From: Planctomycetota bacterium | Lineage (GTDB): Bacteria > Planctomycetota > Planctomycetia > Pirellulales > Lacipirellulaceae | Direction: 5' to 3' | Assembly: GCA_013152205.1 (NCBI GenBank) | Contig: JAADGV010000111.1 | Location: 116,668 to 180,667 of the forward strand | DNA length: 64,000 nucleotides | Shown here: positions 19,546 to 27,995 of the stretch, piece after piece | How positions within the stretch are numbered: position 1 is the stretch's first letter | Layout: every line of letters starts with the position of its first letter | The notes under the pieces: generated by a model | Told to the model about the DNA's origin: nothing | Database searches by the model: none | What the model saw: only the letters and a program-made list of their open reading frames with translations | Translations under genes and position numbers: made by a program

Positions 19546-20316
19546 CTATTTTTTTGGGGTTTCTGCGTTGGGGGTGTTTATGAGGTGTAGCGTGGGGGGC
19601 GTTGGATGGGCGACGATCCAGATTTCGCCAAAGAGGTCTTCTTGGTCGACTTGTACGTGTTGGTGGCGGATGAGTTCTAGGACAGCTAGGAAGATGCTCA
19701 CCATTTGCGAACGGACCATGTCTGGCTCAAATAGGCTGGTGAAAGCCAGACGGGGTTCGCTCGCGAGACGCTCGCGGATTTGGTCCATGTAGACCTCAAT
19801 GGGCGTGTCGTCGTAGCGAATGGCTGAGGGGTGGGCGGCGGCGTTGTCTCGGATGACGCGTGCAAAGGCGCTGACCAAGTCCCAGAGTTCGACTTCTTGG
19901 ATGGGCTGCTCGGTAGGGTCGATGTGGTTCTTGGGTAGGTCGTTCACGCGGCGGGCAAAACGCTGTTGCCACTGCCGGCCTCGTTCTTCGAGCATGCTCG
20001 CAGCGTCTTTGTATTTTTTGTACTCCAAGAGCCGCTGGACGATGTCGTGGCGTGGGTCTTCGACCTGCTCCTCTTCTTCCTCCTCGTGGCGAGGCAGCAT
20101 CAGCCGTGATTTGGCTTCCATCAGTCGGGTAGCAAGCTCTAGGAAGTCGCCGACCGCGTTGACGTCGATCTGCTCTAGCACGCTGATTAGTTCGAGATAT
20201 TGGTCGGTGACCAAGGCGATGGGGATGTCGAGAATGTCTAACTCATGCTTGCGCACCAAGTACCATAGCAGGTCGAGTGGCCCGGAAAACATATCGAGTT
20301 GTACGCGGAATCGCAT
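19546..20316 (-). CDS. scpA: Segregation and condensation protein A
   Basis: 256 aa. Kleisin subunit of the Smc-ScpAB chromosome condensation complex. Family start FRVQLDMFSGPLDLLWYLVR, KHELDILDIPIALVTDQYLE, and the acidic-loop region LMEAKSRLMLPRHEEEEEEQ. The C-terminal winged-helix segment (MVRSQMVSIFLAVLELIRHQ then VQVDQEDLFGEIWI) contacts the Smc head. scpB is not nearby. The gene diverges from the HIT gene with 162 bp between starts. Confidence 0.95.
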   Translation of the reverse strand: MRFRVQLDMFSGPLDLLWYLVRKHELDILDIPIALVTDQYLELISVLEQIDVNAVGDFLELATRLMEAKSRLMLPRHEEEEEEQVEDPRHDIVQRLLEYKKYKDAASMLEERGRQWQQRFARRVNDLPKNHIDPTEQPIQEVELWDLVSAFARVIRDNAAAHPSAIRYDDTPIEVYMDQIRERLASEPRLAFTSLFEPDMVRSQMVSIFLAVLELIRHQHVQVDQEDLFGEIWIVAHPTPPTLHLINTPNAETPKK

Positions 20317-20478
20317 GGCGCCGGTTGTGGGAGTGCAGGGATCGAAGGGCGGGGATTATGCCTGCTAGCCTGGGTCAGCACCAGAGCAGAGTGGCTTGAT
20401 AGCGGTCTTGTTCGGCTTGGAGAGGGGGTCTAGACTCTCGGCGCAGGGGGAAATTGCGACAACGGGGCGAATATCGAC

Positions 20479-21018
20479 ATGGATGAGCAGCGAATCTGGG
20501 CGCCTTGGCGTATTGGCTATATCGCTGGCGACGATCGCCCGAGCGAGCCGCTGGCTCCTGCTGCGTGGCTCGAGGGTTCGGACGAGCAGTGTTTTATGTG
20601 TCGCGCTGCGGCCAGCTACGAAGCCGTTGATACGGCTCAGCGTGAAAACTTGGTGGTTCACGCGGGAAAACATTGCTTGGTGATGCTGAATCGTTATCCG
20701 TACACCAACGGGCATTTGCTCGTTGCTCCGTTACGGCATGTGGGTGAGCTGCACGAACTGTCGGACGACGAACATCTGGAAGCGATGCAGACACTTGCGC
20801 GGTTTACGCAGTTGCTTAGCACGCTGATTTCTGCCGAGGGATTTAATGTGGGGCTGAATCTGGGACAGGTTGCAGGCGCTGGGGTGCCGGGGCATTTGCA
20901 TTGGCACTTGGTGCCCCGTTGGTCGGGAGACAACAATTTTATGCCCACGGTGGCTGGCGTGCGTATGATTCCTCAGTCGCTTGAGGCGATGTGGGAATCG
21001 TTGGTTGAGGCGGTTTAG
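20479..21018 (+). CDS. HIT-family nucleotide hydrolase/transferase
   Basis: 179 aa. The histidine triad is HLHWHLVPRW with His139, His141 and His143; the middle His is the catalytic nucleophile. CFMC at 38-41 together with upstream/downstream His could form the zinc site seen in the branched HIT/Ap4A phosphorylase-like group, and APWRIGYI at the start is typical of this group. Likely substrates are dinucleoside polyphosphates or nucleotidyl adducts; the exact one is unknown. Followed after 77 bp by the HD-domain dGTPase gene on the same strand. Confidence 0.9.
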   Translation: MDEQRIWAPWRIGYIAGDDRPSEPLAPAAWLEGSDEQCFMCRAAASYEAVDTAQRENLVVHAGKHCLVMLNRYPYTNGHLLVAPLRHVGELHELSDDEHLEAMQTLARFTQLLSTLISAEGFNVGLNLGQVAGAGVPGHLHWHLVPRWSGDNNFMPTVAGVRMIPQSLEAMWESLVEAV

Positions 21019-21095
21019 AAGTGCGTTGCTTTTTCGCTATGCAGCGGCGTGGCCGCCGGCGCTAACGGGTGGATTTGGTGGGTAATTGCTAAGTT

Positions 21096-22220
21096 ATGGA
21101 TGAAATTGGGTTTAACATTATGGATCGCGAAGCGCTGTGGTTGGCACCTTATGCGATGCATAGTTGCGATACTGCTGGGCGCGAATATGATGAGCCCTCG
21201 CATCCCTATCGCGGACCTTATCAACGCGATCGCGATCGGATTGTGCATAGTAGCGCGTATCGGCGACTTGCGCATAAGACCCAAGTCTTTGCGGGCGAGA
21301 AGGGCGACTACCATCGCACGCGGCTGACGCATACGCTGGAAGTTGCTTCGATTGCCCGTACCATTGGGCGGGTGCTGCGGCTTAATGAAGATCTGATCGA
21401 GGCTTTGGCGTTGATGCACGATATTGGTCACCCGCCGTTTGGTCATGCGGGCGAGGATATTCTCGACGAGTTTACCCGGGACTGGGGCGGGTTTAACCAC
21501 AATCAGCAGGCGGTGCGGATCGTTACGCAGTTGGAATATCGCTATCCGGAGTTTCCGGGGCTGAATCTGTCGAAAGAGATTCTTGCTGGCCAGCGTGTTC
21601 GAGACAAACGTAGGAGCGATGGCCCGCGATTGCAGCCGTTGTTGGAAGTTCAGGTTGTCGACGCGGCGGACAGCATTGCTTACGACGCCCATGATGCCGA
21701 CGATGCGTTGGAGTTGGGGCTTTTGGAGATGGACGACTTGTTGGCTGTGCCGTTGTGGGAAGAGGCGGTTGATCGGGTGAAGAGCCGATATGCTGCGCTC
21801 GATGCAAAGCCGTTTCGACGGGCGGTTATCCACCAGATCCTTGAAATGTTGGTGAGCGACTTGGTCGAGTCGACATGCCGTCGTCTGGAAGTGTCGGAGG
21901 TTGCGAGCCCCGAGGCTGCGTCTGGCTCTCCAACCCGATTGGTTGCTCCGTCTGAGGCGATTTTTGAACAAAAATCGGATTTGGAAAAGTTCTTATTTAC
22001 GCGAGTCTATCGGCATCCGGTGATCTTGACCGAGCGTGCGCTTGCTGGCGATGCGCTGCGAGAGATGTTTCATCAATTTTCGCAATTCCCGGAAAGGTTG
22101 CCTCAGAGCGCTCGTGCCCGTTTGGAACAAGACGGCGTAGCTCGGGTGGTTTGCGACTTTTTGGCAGGGATGACCGACCGTTTTGCCCTAGAAGAGCACC
22201 GTCGGCAAAAGAATACTTAA
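21096..22220 (+). CDS. HD-domain dGTP triphosphohydrolase-like protein
   Basis: 374 aa. Expected to hydrolyse dNTPs to nucleosides and triphosphate. The family core is complete: YRRLAHKTQVFAGEKGDYHR, TRLTHTLEVASIARTIGR, the HD pair in LIEALALMHDIGHPPFGHAG, and the later Asp in VVDAADSIAYDAHDADDALE. The short length (about 370) fits the dGTPase-like subgroup that makes oligomers, not the 500-aa E. coli Dgt. An internal ATG at 21120 is possible. It shares a strand with the HIT and PIN-TRAM genes in a nucleotide/RNA-themed run. Confidence 0.92.
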   Translation: MDEIGFNIMDREALWLAPYAMHSCDTAGREYDEPSHPYRGPYQRDRDRIVHSSAYRRLAHKTQVFAGEKGDYHRTRLTHTLEVASIARTIGRVLRLNEDLIEALALMHDIGHPPFGHAGEDILDEFTRDWGGFNHNQQAVRIVTQLEYRYPEFPGLNLSKEILAGQRVRDKRRSDGPRLQPLLEVQVVDAADSIAYDAHDADDALELGLLEMDDLLAVPLWEEAVDRVKSRYAALDAKPFRRAVIHQILEMLVSDLVESTCRRLEVSEVASPEAASGSPTRLVAPSEAIFEQKSDLEKFLFTRVYRHPVILTERALAGDALREMFHQFSQFPERLPQSARARLEQDGVARVVCDFLAGMTDRFALEEHRRQKNT

Positions 22221-22352
22221 TACCAGTCTAGGGCTGACTTGCTGTGGGAGCCTTGTTAGAATGGATCGCTTGGGGGCGAGTTTCTAAATTTTTGACATTG
22301 CGACTAGCTGTGGCGATGTTTTACCTTTTGACCGTTGGATTGTGCTCAAGCT

Positions 22353-23381
22353 ATGGCTCTAGTAATCCTGCGTTGTGTGTTTGTATTGGTTGCAGCCGGG
22401 GTCGGTGTGCAAATGATTCAGGCGGACTCCTTTCCCCGGGATCCTGCCTATTTGCCGTGGCTTGCGGTTGGCGGCTTACCGTTATTGGCAGGCGTCGTCA
22501 TTGGCATTGATGCGATGTTTGGCAAAAAAAGGCTGGACACCATCACGGCCGTCTATTTTGGGCTACTGGTCGGGCTCTTGCTGACCTATGTGCTGACGGT
22601 TGCGCTGAGCCCTGTTCTGGCAAAATCGGGGACTACGCTGGTGCGTGGGACGCCGCTGATTTTGGGCATGATTCTCTGCTATACCTGCATCAGTATTTTG
22701 ATGCAGACGAAAGACGATTTTCGGTTCATTATTCCATACGTCGAGTTTGCCAAAGAGATCAAAGGCTTGAAGCCCTATGTGCTTGATACCAGTGTGGTGA
22801 TCGATGGGCGAATTGCGGATGTTGTCGAAACTCGAGTGATCGACAACCAGCTGATTATGCCGCAGTTTGTCGTTGCCGAGTTGCAGGCGATTGCCGATTC
22901 GAGCGATCGGTTGCGTCGGGGCCGAGGTCGGCGCGGGTTGGATATTCTCAACCGATTGCGTTCTGATCCTAAGGTTGATTTTCAGATTTTCGAGCGAGAC
23001 CTGCCTCAGTTTGCGGGTCAGCCGGTCGATCAGAAGCTTGTGTTGTTGGCCAAGCACCTGGAGGGCAAGGTGGTGACTAACGATTACAACCTCAACAAGG
23101 TGGCCAAGCTGCACGAGGTTGAAGTTATCAATCTCAACGACCTCTCGAACTCTCTGAAGCCAGTTTTTCTGCCCGGCGAAACGCTTGAGGTACGAATTAT
23201 CAAAATTGGCGAAGAAGCAGGGCAGGGCGTGGGCTATCTGGAAGATGGCACGATGGTGGTTATCGAAGGTGGCCGAGACTACGTCAATCAAAACATCGTC
23301 GCTGATGTGACCAGCGTATTGCAGACCAGTGCGGGTCGGATGGTGTTTGGGAAATACGAAGGACCGCTGACGCAGAGTTAG
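22353..23381 (+). CDS. PIN-TRAM membrane protein (YacL-like)
   Basis: About 342 aa. Four N-terminal membrane segments (LVILRCVFVLVAAGVGVQMI; LAVGGLPLLAGVVIGIDAMF; AVYFGLLVGLLLTYVLTVAL; LILGMILCYTCISILM), a PIN nuclease domain (VLDTSVVIDGRIADV with conserved Asp residues, KVVTNDYNLNKVAKL) and a C-terminal TRAM RNA-binding domain (GETLEVRIIKIGEEAGQGVG). This matches the YacL-type membrane-anchored PIN-TRAM family; its RNA target is not established. The ATG at 22353 is preferred over a TTG six codons upstream. It ends 45 bp from the convergent argS stop. Confidence 0.92.
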   Translation: MALVILRCVFVLVAAGVGVQMIQADSFPRDPAYLPWLAVGGLPLLAGVVIGIDAMFGKKRLDTITAVYFGLLVGLLLTYVLTVALSPVLAKSGTTLVRGTPLILGMILCYTCISILMQTKDDFRFIIPYVEFAKEIKGLKPYVLDTSVVIDGRIADVVETRVIDNQLIMPQFVVAELQAIADSSDRLRRGRGRRGLDILNRLRSDPKVDFQIFERDLPQFAGQPVDQKLVLLAKHLEGKVVTNDYNLNKVAKLHEVEVINLNDLSNSLKPVFLPGETLEVRIIKIGEEAGQGVGYLEDGTMVVIEGGRDYVNQNIVADVTSVLQTSAGRMVFGKYEGPLTQS

Positions 23382-23426
23382 TTCGGATTTCGATTTCGGA
23401 CTTGGGATTGCAGGCCCACGGATTTG

Positions 23427-25403
23427 CTACATTCGCTCGACGACTTGGATGCCTAAGAGGTTTAGGCCGCGGACGATTGTTCGTGCGGTGAGGTCGCAAA
23501 GTAGCAGTCGGCTATTGCGAAGCTGGTCGCTTTCGGCCTTTAGTACCGGGCAATTTTCGAAGAAGCTTGAGTACGCGCTTGCCAAATCGAACAGGTAGGT
23601 GGTCAGGTGATTGGGTCGGTAGTCGGCTACGACTCGCTCTAAGGCCTCGCTAAATCGCAATAAGGCGACAGCCAAAGCTCGCTCGGCTGGCTCGTCGAGG
23701 CTGATGGTCGTTCCGCCGGCTCGCAAGGCTTCGACCTCGATTTCGCCGCGATCGAAGATGCTACGCACGCGTGCGTAGCTGTATTGCATGTAGGCCGCCG
23801 TATTGCCATTCATGGCTAGCATCTTGTCGTAGCTGAACACGTAGTCGCTGGTGCGATTGTGTGCGAGGTCGGCGTACTTGATCGCACCCAGTCCGATTCG
23901 CTCGGCCACCTGTAGGCGTTCTTCTGCCGACAACAGGGGTTTCTCGCGAGCGTCGTCGTTTTCGCTGACAATTTTGTGTGCCCGTTGGACCGCTTCGTCT
24001 AGGAGACCACTCAAGCCAACCGCGGTACCCGAGCGAGTCTTGTAAGGTCGGCCATCTTCGCCCAGCACGGTGCCGAAGCTGACGTGTTCGAGCTTGACGT
24101 CTTCGTGTCCCCAAAGTCGCACGGTGGCGAAGAGTTGTTCGAAATGCAATGACTGGCGATGGTCGACAACATAGACGATGGTGTCGGGCTGCCACTGTTC
24201 GAGACGATACTGGACCGTGGCCAGATCGGTGGTTGCGTAGAGGAACGCCCCGTCCTTCTTTTGGATAATGAACGGTGCTTTGTGGCCATCGAGAAAAACG
24301 CAGATCGCTCCGTCGCTCTCGCGTGCTAGGCCTCGTTGCGTTAAGTCTTGGACGACTCCTGCCAAACGAGATTGGTAGAAACTTTCACCCAAAGAATGGT
24401 CGAACGTCACGCCCAAGCGGTTGTAAACTTCGTCGATGCTTTGCAAACAGGCGGGCAGGAATCGATCCCAGAGCGATTGATTGGTTTGGTCGCCGGCATG
24501 GAGTGCTGCGGTTTCTGCCAAGACCGCGGTGCCGATCTCGGGATGTGCGGCGGCTAGCTCCGATAGTTTGGGGTCGTTGTCGACCGCTGCTACTTTATTG
24601 CGAAGGCTATCAAGGGTTGCTCGCAAACCTGCCAAGTTCCCCTCGGCTTGCTTTAGTTGTTTGGCCGCTTTCTTACGTTCTTTATCAACCTCCAGTTCGG
24701 TCGCATCGTGCATCTGCTCGAGTCGGGCGACCAGCTCGACCACCTGTTGCTCGATCTCTGGAATCTTTCGCTCGCGAGTCTCATGGTGCTCAACAAGCTG
24801 ATTTACTAGTTTGTAGAGCCGGCTCAGTTCGGCGACAGCATCTTCGTTGAGCGCTGCTTCGTCGGCGAAGTGTTTGTAGCCGTAGATGATCATGCCGAAT
24901 TGGGTGCCCCAGTCGCCAATGTGATTGTCGCTAATCACTCGGTGTCCGAGTTGTCTGAGAATTCGGCACAGGGCATCGCCGATCACCGTCGAACGAATGT
25001 GGCCGACGTGCATCGGCTTGGCCACGTTGGGTGACGAATAGTCGAGAACAAACGTCTTTGGCTCTGCGGTGGGTATGATCCCTAGCTGCTGGTGATCGTT
25101 GATCGTTTGCTGTAATTGGCTAACCAGCCAATCTTCTTTGAGTTTTAGATTGATAAACCCGGGGCCTGCGATTTCAGGCGTCTCGCAGAGGTCTGTCAGG
25201 TCGAGTTGCTCGACCAGTTGCCCGGCAATGTCGCGGGGCGGCTTGCCTAGCCGTTTGCCTAGGGGCATCGCACAATTGGCTTGGTAGTCGCCGAACTTGG
25301 CGTCCTGGCTGGGCAACACCATATCGGCATATTCGCCAGCCGTAGCGTCGAGCGACTCTAAAGCGGTGCGAAACCGTGAGCGAAGTTCTGCGAGTACGTT
25401 CAT
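23427..25403 (-). CDS. argS: Arginyl-tRNA synthetase
   Basis: 658 aa class I synthetase. The HIGH signature is HVGHIR in SPNVAKPMHVGHIRSTVIGD; the Arg-binding region is DNHIGDWGTQFGMIIYGYKH; the KMSKS-equivalent is GEDGRPYKTRSGTAVGL, lacking canonical KMSKS as in many ArgRS. The N-terminal Add1 domain recognises the tRNA D-loop, and the C-terminal DALR domain ends at VRGLNLLGIQVVERM. About 80 charged coiled-coil residues (RKIPEIEQQVVELVARLEQM onwards, near 190-270) form an insertion in the catalytic part, making the protein longer than the usual 550-600. Confidence 0.97.
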   Translation of the reverse strand: MNVLAELRSRFRTALESLDATAGEYADMVLPSQDAKFGDYQANCAMPLGKRLGKPPRDIAGQLVEQLDLTDLCETPEIAGPGFINLKLKEDWLVSQLQQTINDHQQLGIIPTAEPKTFVLDYSSPNVAKPMHVGHIRSTVIGDALCRILRQLGHRVISDNHIGDWGTQFGMIIYGYKHFADEAALNEDAVAELSRLYKLVNQLVEHHETRERKIPEIEQQVVELVARLEQMHDATELEVDKERKKAAKQLKQAEGNLAGLRATLDSLRNKVAAVDNDPKLSELAAAHPEIGTAVLAETAALHAGDQTNQSLWDRFLPACLQSIDEVYNRLGVTFDHSLGESFYQSRLAGVVQDLTQRGLARESDGAICVFLDGHKAPFIIQKKDGAFLYATTDLATVQYRLEQWQPDTIVYVVDHRQSLHFEQLFATVRLWGHEDVKLEHVSFGTVLGEDGRPYKTRSGTAVGLSGLLDEAVQRAHKIVSENDDAREKPLLSAEERLQVAERIGLGAIKYADLAHNRTSDYVFSYDKMLAMNGNTAAYMQYSYARVRSIFDRGEIEVEALRAGGTTISLDEPAERALAVALLRFSEALERVVADYRPNHLTTYLFDLASAYSSFFENCPVLKAESDQLRNSRLLLCDLTARTIVRGLNLLGIQVVERM

Positions 25404-25500
25404 GGAGTTCAGGGAAGGGCGTAAAACATTGCCCGCGAATTACGCGAATGGTCGCGAATGAATTGGGATATGGCTTGCAACATGGATCGTGGACTAAAAA

Positions 25501-25887
25501 CTATTCGGTGGAGGGTTCTTTGGGTTTTTCAGCTTCTTTTTTGTCGTCGATCCAGGGCAAGGGTACTCGTTTGGCTTCTCCCCAAAAATCTTCGAGGGCA
25601 TAGTATTCGCGAGTCTCTTGGTCGAAGAGGTGAATAACCACCGTGCTGTAGTCTAAAAGGATCCAGCGACTTTCGTTGTAGCCTTCGATGCTCATTCGGC
25701 TGTCGCCTAAGTCGTCTTCTAGGCAGTGGTCGATTTCTTCGCTGATGGCGTGCAACTGCCGGCGACTGTTGCCGGTAACAACGACGAAGTAGTCGAATAC
25801 CGGGGTAATGCCCCGCATATCGAGTACGACGATGTTTTCGCCCCGATTGTCGCCGGCCGTCCGTGCCGCCGCCATCGCGAGCTTCAA
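25501..25887 (-). CDS. rsfS: Ribosomal silencing factor RsfS
   Basis: At least 128 aa. Binds L14 on the 50S subunit and blocks subunit joining during starvation. Family motifs: NIVVLDMRGITPVFDYFVVV, TGNSRRQLHAISEEID, EGYNESRWILLDYSTVVIHL and FDQETREYYALEDFWGEA. A Lys/Glu/Pro tail extends past the domain. The start is uncertain: TTG at 25887 is used here, but the frame is open upstream for about 28 more codons without an ATG, and relatives have a longer Ser/Thr-rich lead. It lies 97 bp upstream of argS on the same strand. Confidence 0.9.
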   Translation of the reverse strand: MKLAMAAARTAGDNRGENIVVLDMRGITPVFDYFVVVTGNSRRQLHAISEEIDHCLEDDLGDSRMSIEGYNESRWILLDYSTVVIHLFDQETREYYALEDFWGEAKRVPLPWIDDKKEAEKPKEPSTE

Positions 25888-26121
25888 GCTGCGTTCGTAG
25901 GATTGTTCGGTCGTGGACGATGAATCAGCGATAGCAGCGCTCGCAATCTTTCTGGGTAAGGAAAAACAGATCAGGAAAACGGATCATTCTACCCAGGGTT
26001 GGCCCACAGCCGCTAGGGGGCGGGTGAGGTGGTCCAGACGATTTCTAAGTCGCTGCAATTGCTCGAAGTTTAGGAAAGTAGATCGTCGCTAAAATAGTGG
26101 ACACGCTGGGGAGCGGACGCT

Positions 26122-26271
26122 GGACGATTGCAAAGTCAAAAACTCTGCCCAATAAGGATCTAGCCACAGAGAACACCGAGAACTCAGAGTGCTGAAATTA
26201 CAGAATTCTCCTTGTCCTCGGTGTTCTCTGTGGCTTATCTATTTTTGAACTAAGCGGCTTTGCAGTCCTCC
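26122..26271. repeat. MITE-like palindromic element, copy F (different core)
   Basis: Outer ends GGACGATTGCAAAGTC (26122-26137) and GGCTTTGCAGTCCTCC (26256-26271) are inverted and resemble those of copies A and B. The inner 19-bp perfect inverted repeat is AGCCACAGAGAACACCGAG (26162-26180) with its complement at 26217-26235. A related core is at 45043-45118. Nothing else is visible in the gap 25888-26313 except a repeated GGGAGCGGACG word on either side. Confidence 0.75.
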
Positions 26272-26313
26272 TGGGAGCGGACGGCGGACTGGAAATCGAA
26301 GCAAAACGGCCAC

Positions 26314-27405
26314 TCAGACGTTGAATAAGAAGTGGCAGACATCGCTGTCTTGCATGAGGTAGCTCTTGCCTTCGACTCGCATTTTACCGGCCTCGCGGAT
26401 TGCTTTTTCGCTGCCGTAGTGGTCAAGATCGTCGACCGAGTAGGTTTCGCAGCGAATGAAGCCTCGCTCGAAATCGGTGTGAATTACCCCAGCCGCTTGT
26501 GGGGCGGTGGCGTCGACTGGGATCGTCCAAGCGCGGATTTCTTTTTCGCCTGCGGTGAAAAAGCTTTGCAGGCCGAGCAACTGGTACGACGCACGGGCCA
26601 GCACGGCCAGCGCTGGCTCGGCGAGGCCGAGGCTTTCGAGCATCTCCACTCGCTCCTGGTCGTCTAGCTCGGCCAACTCGGCTTCGAGACTTGCGCAGAC
26701 CAGTCCCACCTTGCCGCCCTCGTCTTTGGCCCGGTCGCGGAGGGCTTGCACATGGGGGCTTTCGCCTTGCAGGTCGTCTTCGTGGACGTTGGCAACGTAA
26801 AGCACTGGTTTGGCAGTTAGCAATTGCGACTCGGCAAAGGCTTTTGCAAGAGCCGGGTCTTCGAACTTGAGCTGCCGGGCCGGTTTTCCTTCGGCCAGCA
26901 GGGCTTGGCATTGGCCGAGCACTTCGGCTCGTTGCTTGGCTTCTTTGTCGCCTGCTCGGGCGCTACGGGTTGCTTTGTCGAGCATCGACTCAACCGATTG
27001 CAGGTCGGCGAGCATAAGCTCGGTGTCGATGGTTTCGACATCGCGCAGCGGATCGACGCTGCCCTCGACATGGGTGACGTCGGCATCTTCGAAGCAACGG
27101 ACGACGTGCAAGATGGCATCGACCGTGCGGATGTTGCCAAGAAACTGATTGCCTAGCCCCTCGCCTTCGGACGCGCCGCGTACGATGCCAGCAATGTCGA
27201 CCAACTGGAGGACGGCGGGGATGATTTTCTCGGTTTCGATGTGTTGGTTGATTCGCGCGAGGCGTGGATCGGGGACGGGCACCGCACCGACGTTGGGTTC
27301 GATGGTGCAGAAAGGGTAATTCTCGCTAGCGATCCCCGCAGCGGTGAGTGCATTGAACAGCGTCGATTTGCCAACATTGGGGAGCCCAACAATTCCTGCT
27401 TCCAT
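26314..27405 (-). CDS. ychF: YchF/OLA1-type ATPase
   Basis: 363 aa from the ATG at 27405. TRAFAC-class P-loop protein that binds ATP or GTP and the ribosome. Walker A is [14 protein letters not shown] right at the N-terminus; switch/G3 is [20 protein letters not shown]; the G4 position reads NVHE and not NKxD, the mark of YchF's altered nucleotide specificity. The C-terminal TGS domain ends [13 protein letters not shown], as in the family. A longer frame (to 27456) adds an implausible lead. Oriented with rsfS and argS. Confidence 0.97.
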   Translation of the reverse strand: MEAGIVGLPNVGKSTLFNALTAAGIASENYPFCTIEPNVGAVPVPDPRLARINQHIETEKIIPAVLQLVDIAGIVRGASEGEGLGNQFLGNIRTVDAILHVVRCFEDADVTHVEGSVDPLRDVETIDTELMLADLQSVESMLDKATRSARAGDKEAKQRAEVLGQCQALLAEGKPARQLKFEDPALAKAFAESQLLTAKPVLYVANVHEDDLQGESPHVQALRDRAKDEGGKVGLVCASLEAELAELDDQERVEMLESLGLAEPALAVLARASYQLLGLQSFFTAGEKEIRAWTIPVDATAPQAAGVIHTDFERGFIRCETYSVDDLDHYGSEKAIREAGKMRVEGKSYLMQDSDVCHFLFNV

Positions 27406-27537
27406 GGTCCTTCTTTTAATCCTTGTGTGGTGGCTGTATTTGGTGGTGGCTGGCAAAGTCCCGGATTTTAGCCTAGGTGGCGATTTGATGACAGTCGTCG
27501 AGATTCAGTAGTTCCAAATTCAAGCCGTGGCAGACTT

Positions 27538-27707
27538 GGGTGGCTGGGGTCAGGTTGCCGGAGTTACCCCGACCTTTTCTGCAATACGCGACCGGCAACT
27601 GCCCCCAGGACGTGGCAATGGTAGCATGTGACGCACTGGGGGCAGGTTGTCGGCAACATCTCACCCAGGATTTGAGCTGCCTTGGGACAACCTGACCCCA
27701 GCCACCC
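27538..27707. repeat. Nested palindrome between ychF and the TPR gene
   Basis: Outer perfect 20-bp inverted repeat: GGGTGGCTGGGGTCAGGTTG at 27538-27557 and its complement at 27688-27707. Nested within is CGGCAACTGCCCCCAG (27593-27608) facing CTGGGGGCAGGTTGTCG (27636-27652). Together the 170 bases could fold into one long arm. No coding potential is evident. Confidence 0.8.
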
Positions 27708-27740
27708 TGATACGAATTTGGACTGAGTTTGGTTATTCAA

Positions 27741-27859
27741 GGAGGAGTGCAGAACTACAAAGTCAAGCTAGCCGCAGGCGAAAGCCGCGGGGGAGCCTTA
27801 AAAAACCGCGGCTTCCGCCTGCGGCTACGACGGAACGTACGACTTTGCAGTTCGCCGGG
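27741..27859. repeat. MITE-like palindromic element, copy C
   Basis: Core TAGCCGCAGGCGAAAGCCGC (27769-27788, extended by GG) faces its near-perfect complement at 27806-27827. Flanks contain GGAGGAGTGCAGAACTACAA on the left and GACTTTGCAGTTCGCCGGG on the right, an altered version of the outer ends of copies A and B. Confidence 0.75.
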
Positions 27860-27995
27860 AATTGGTAATTCGGTCAATCTCGCGTGGTCAGACTTGGCGA
27901 GAGCGGTAATAATGCAGGACAGAGGCTTGCAGGCTTGAAATTGGTCTGGCTGGGGCTTCAGGATGGAACTTACCCACGATTCAGAGGGTGTATTG

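Noticed and set aside
26162..26235. Possible CRISPR-like or riboswitch-like hairpin
   Set aside because: Only one inverted repeat, no spacer series and no match to a riboswitch layout; treated as a repeat element.
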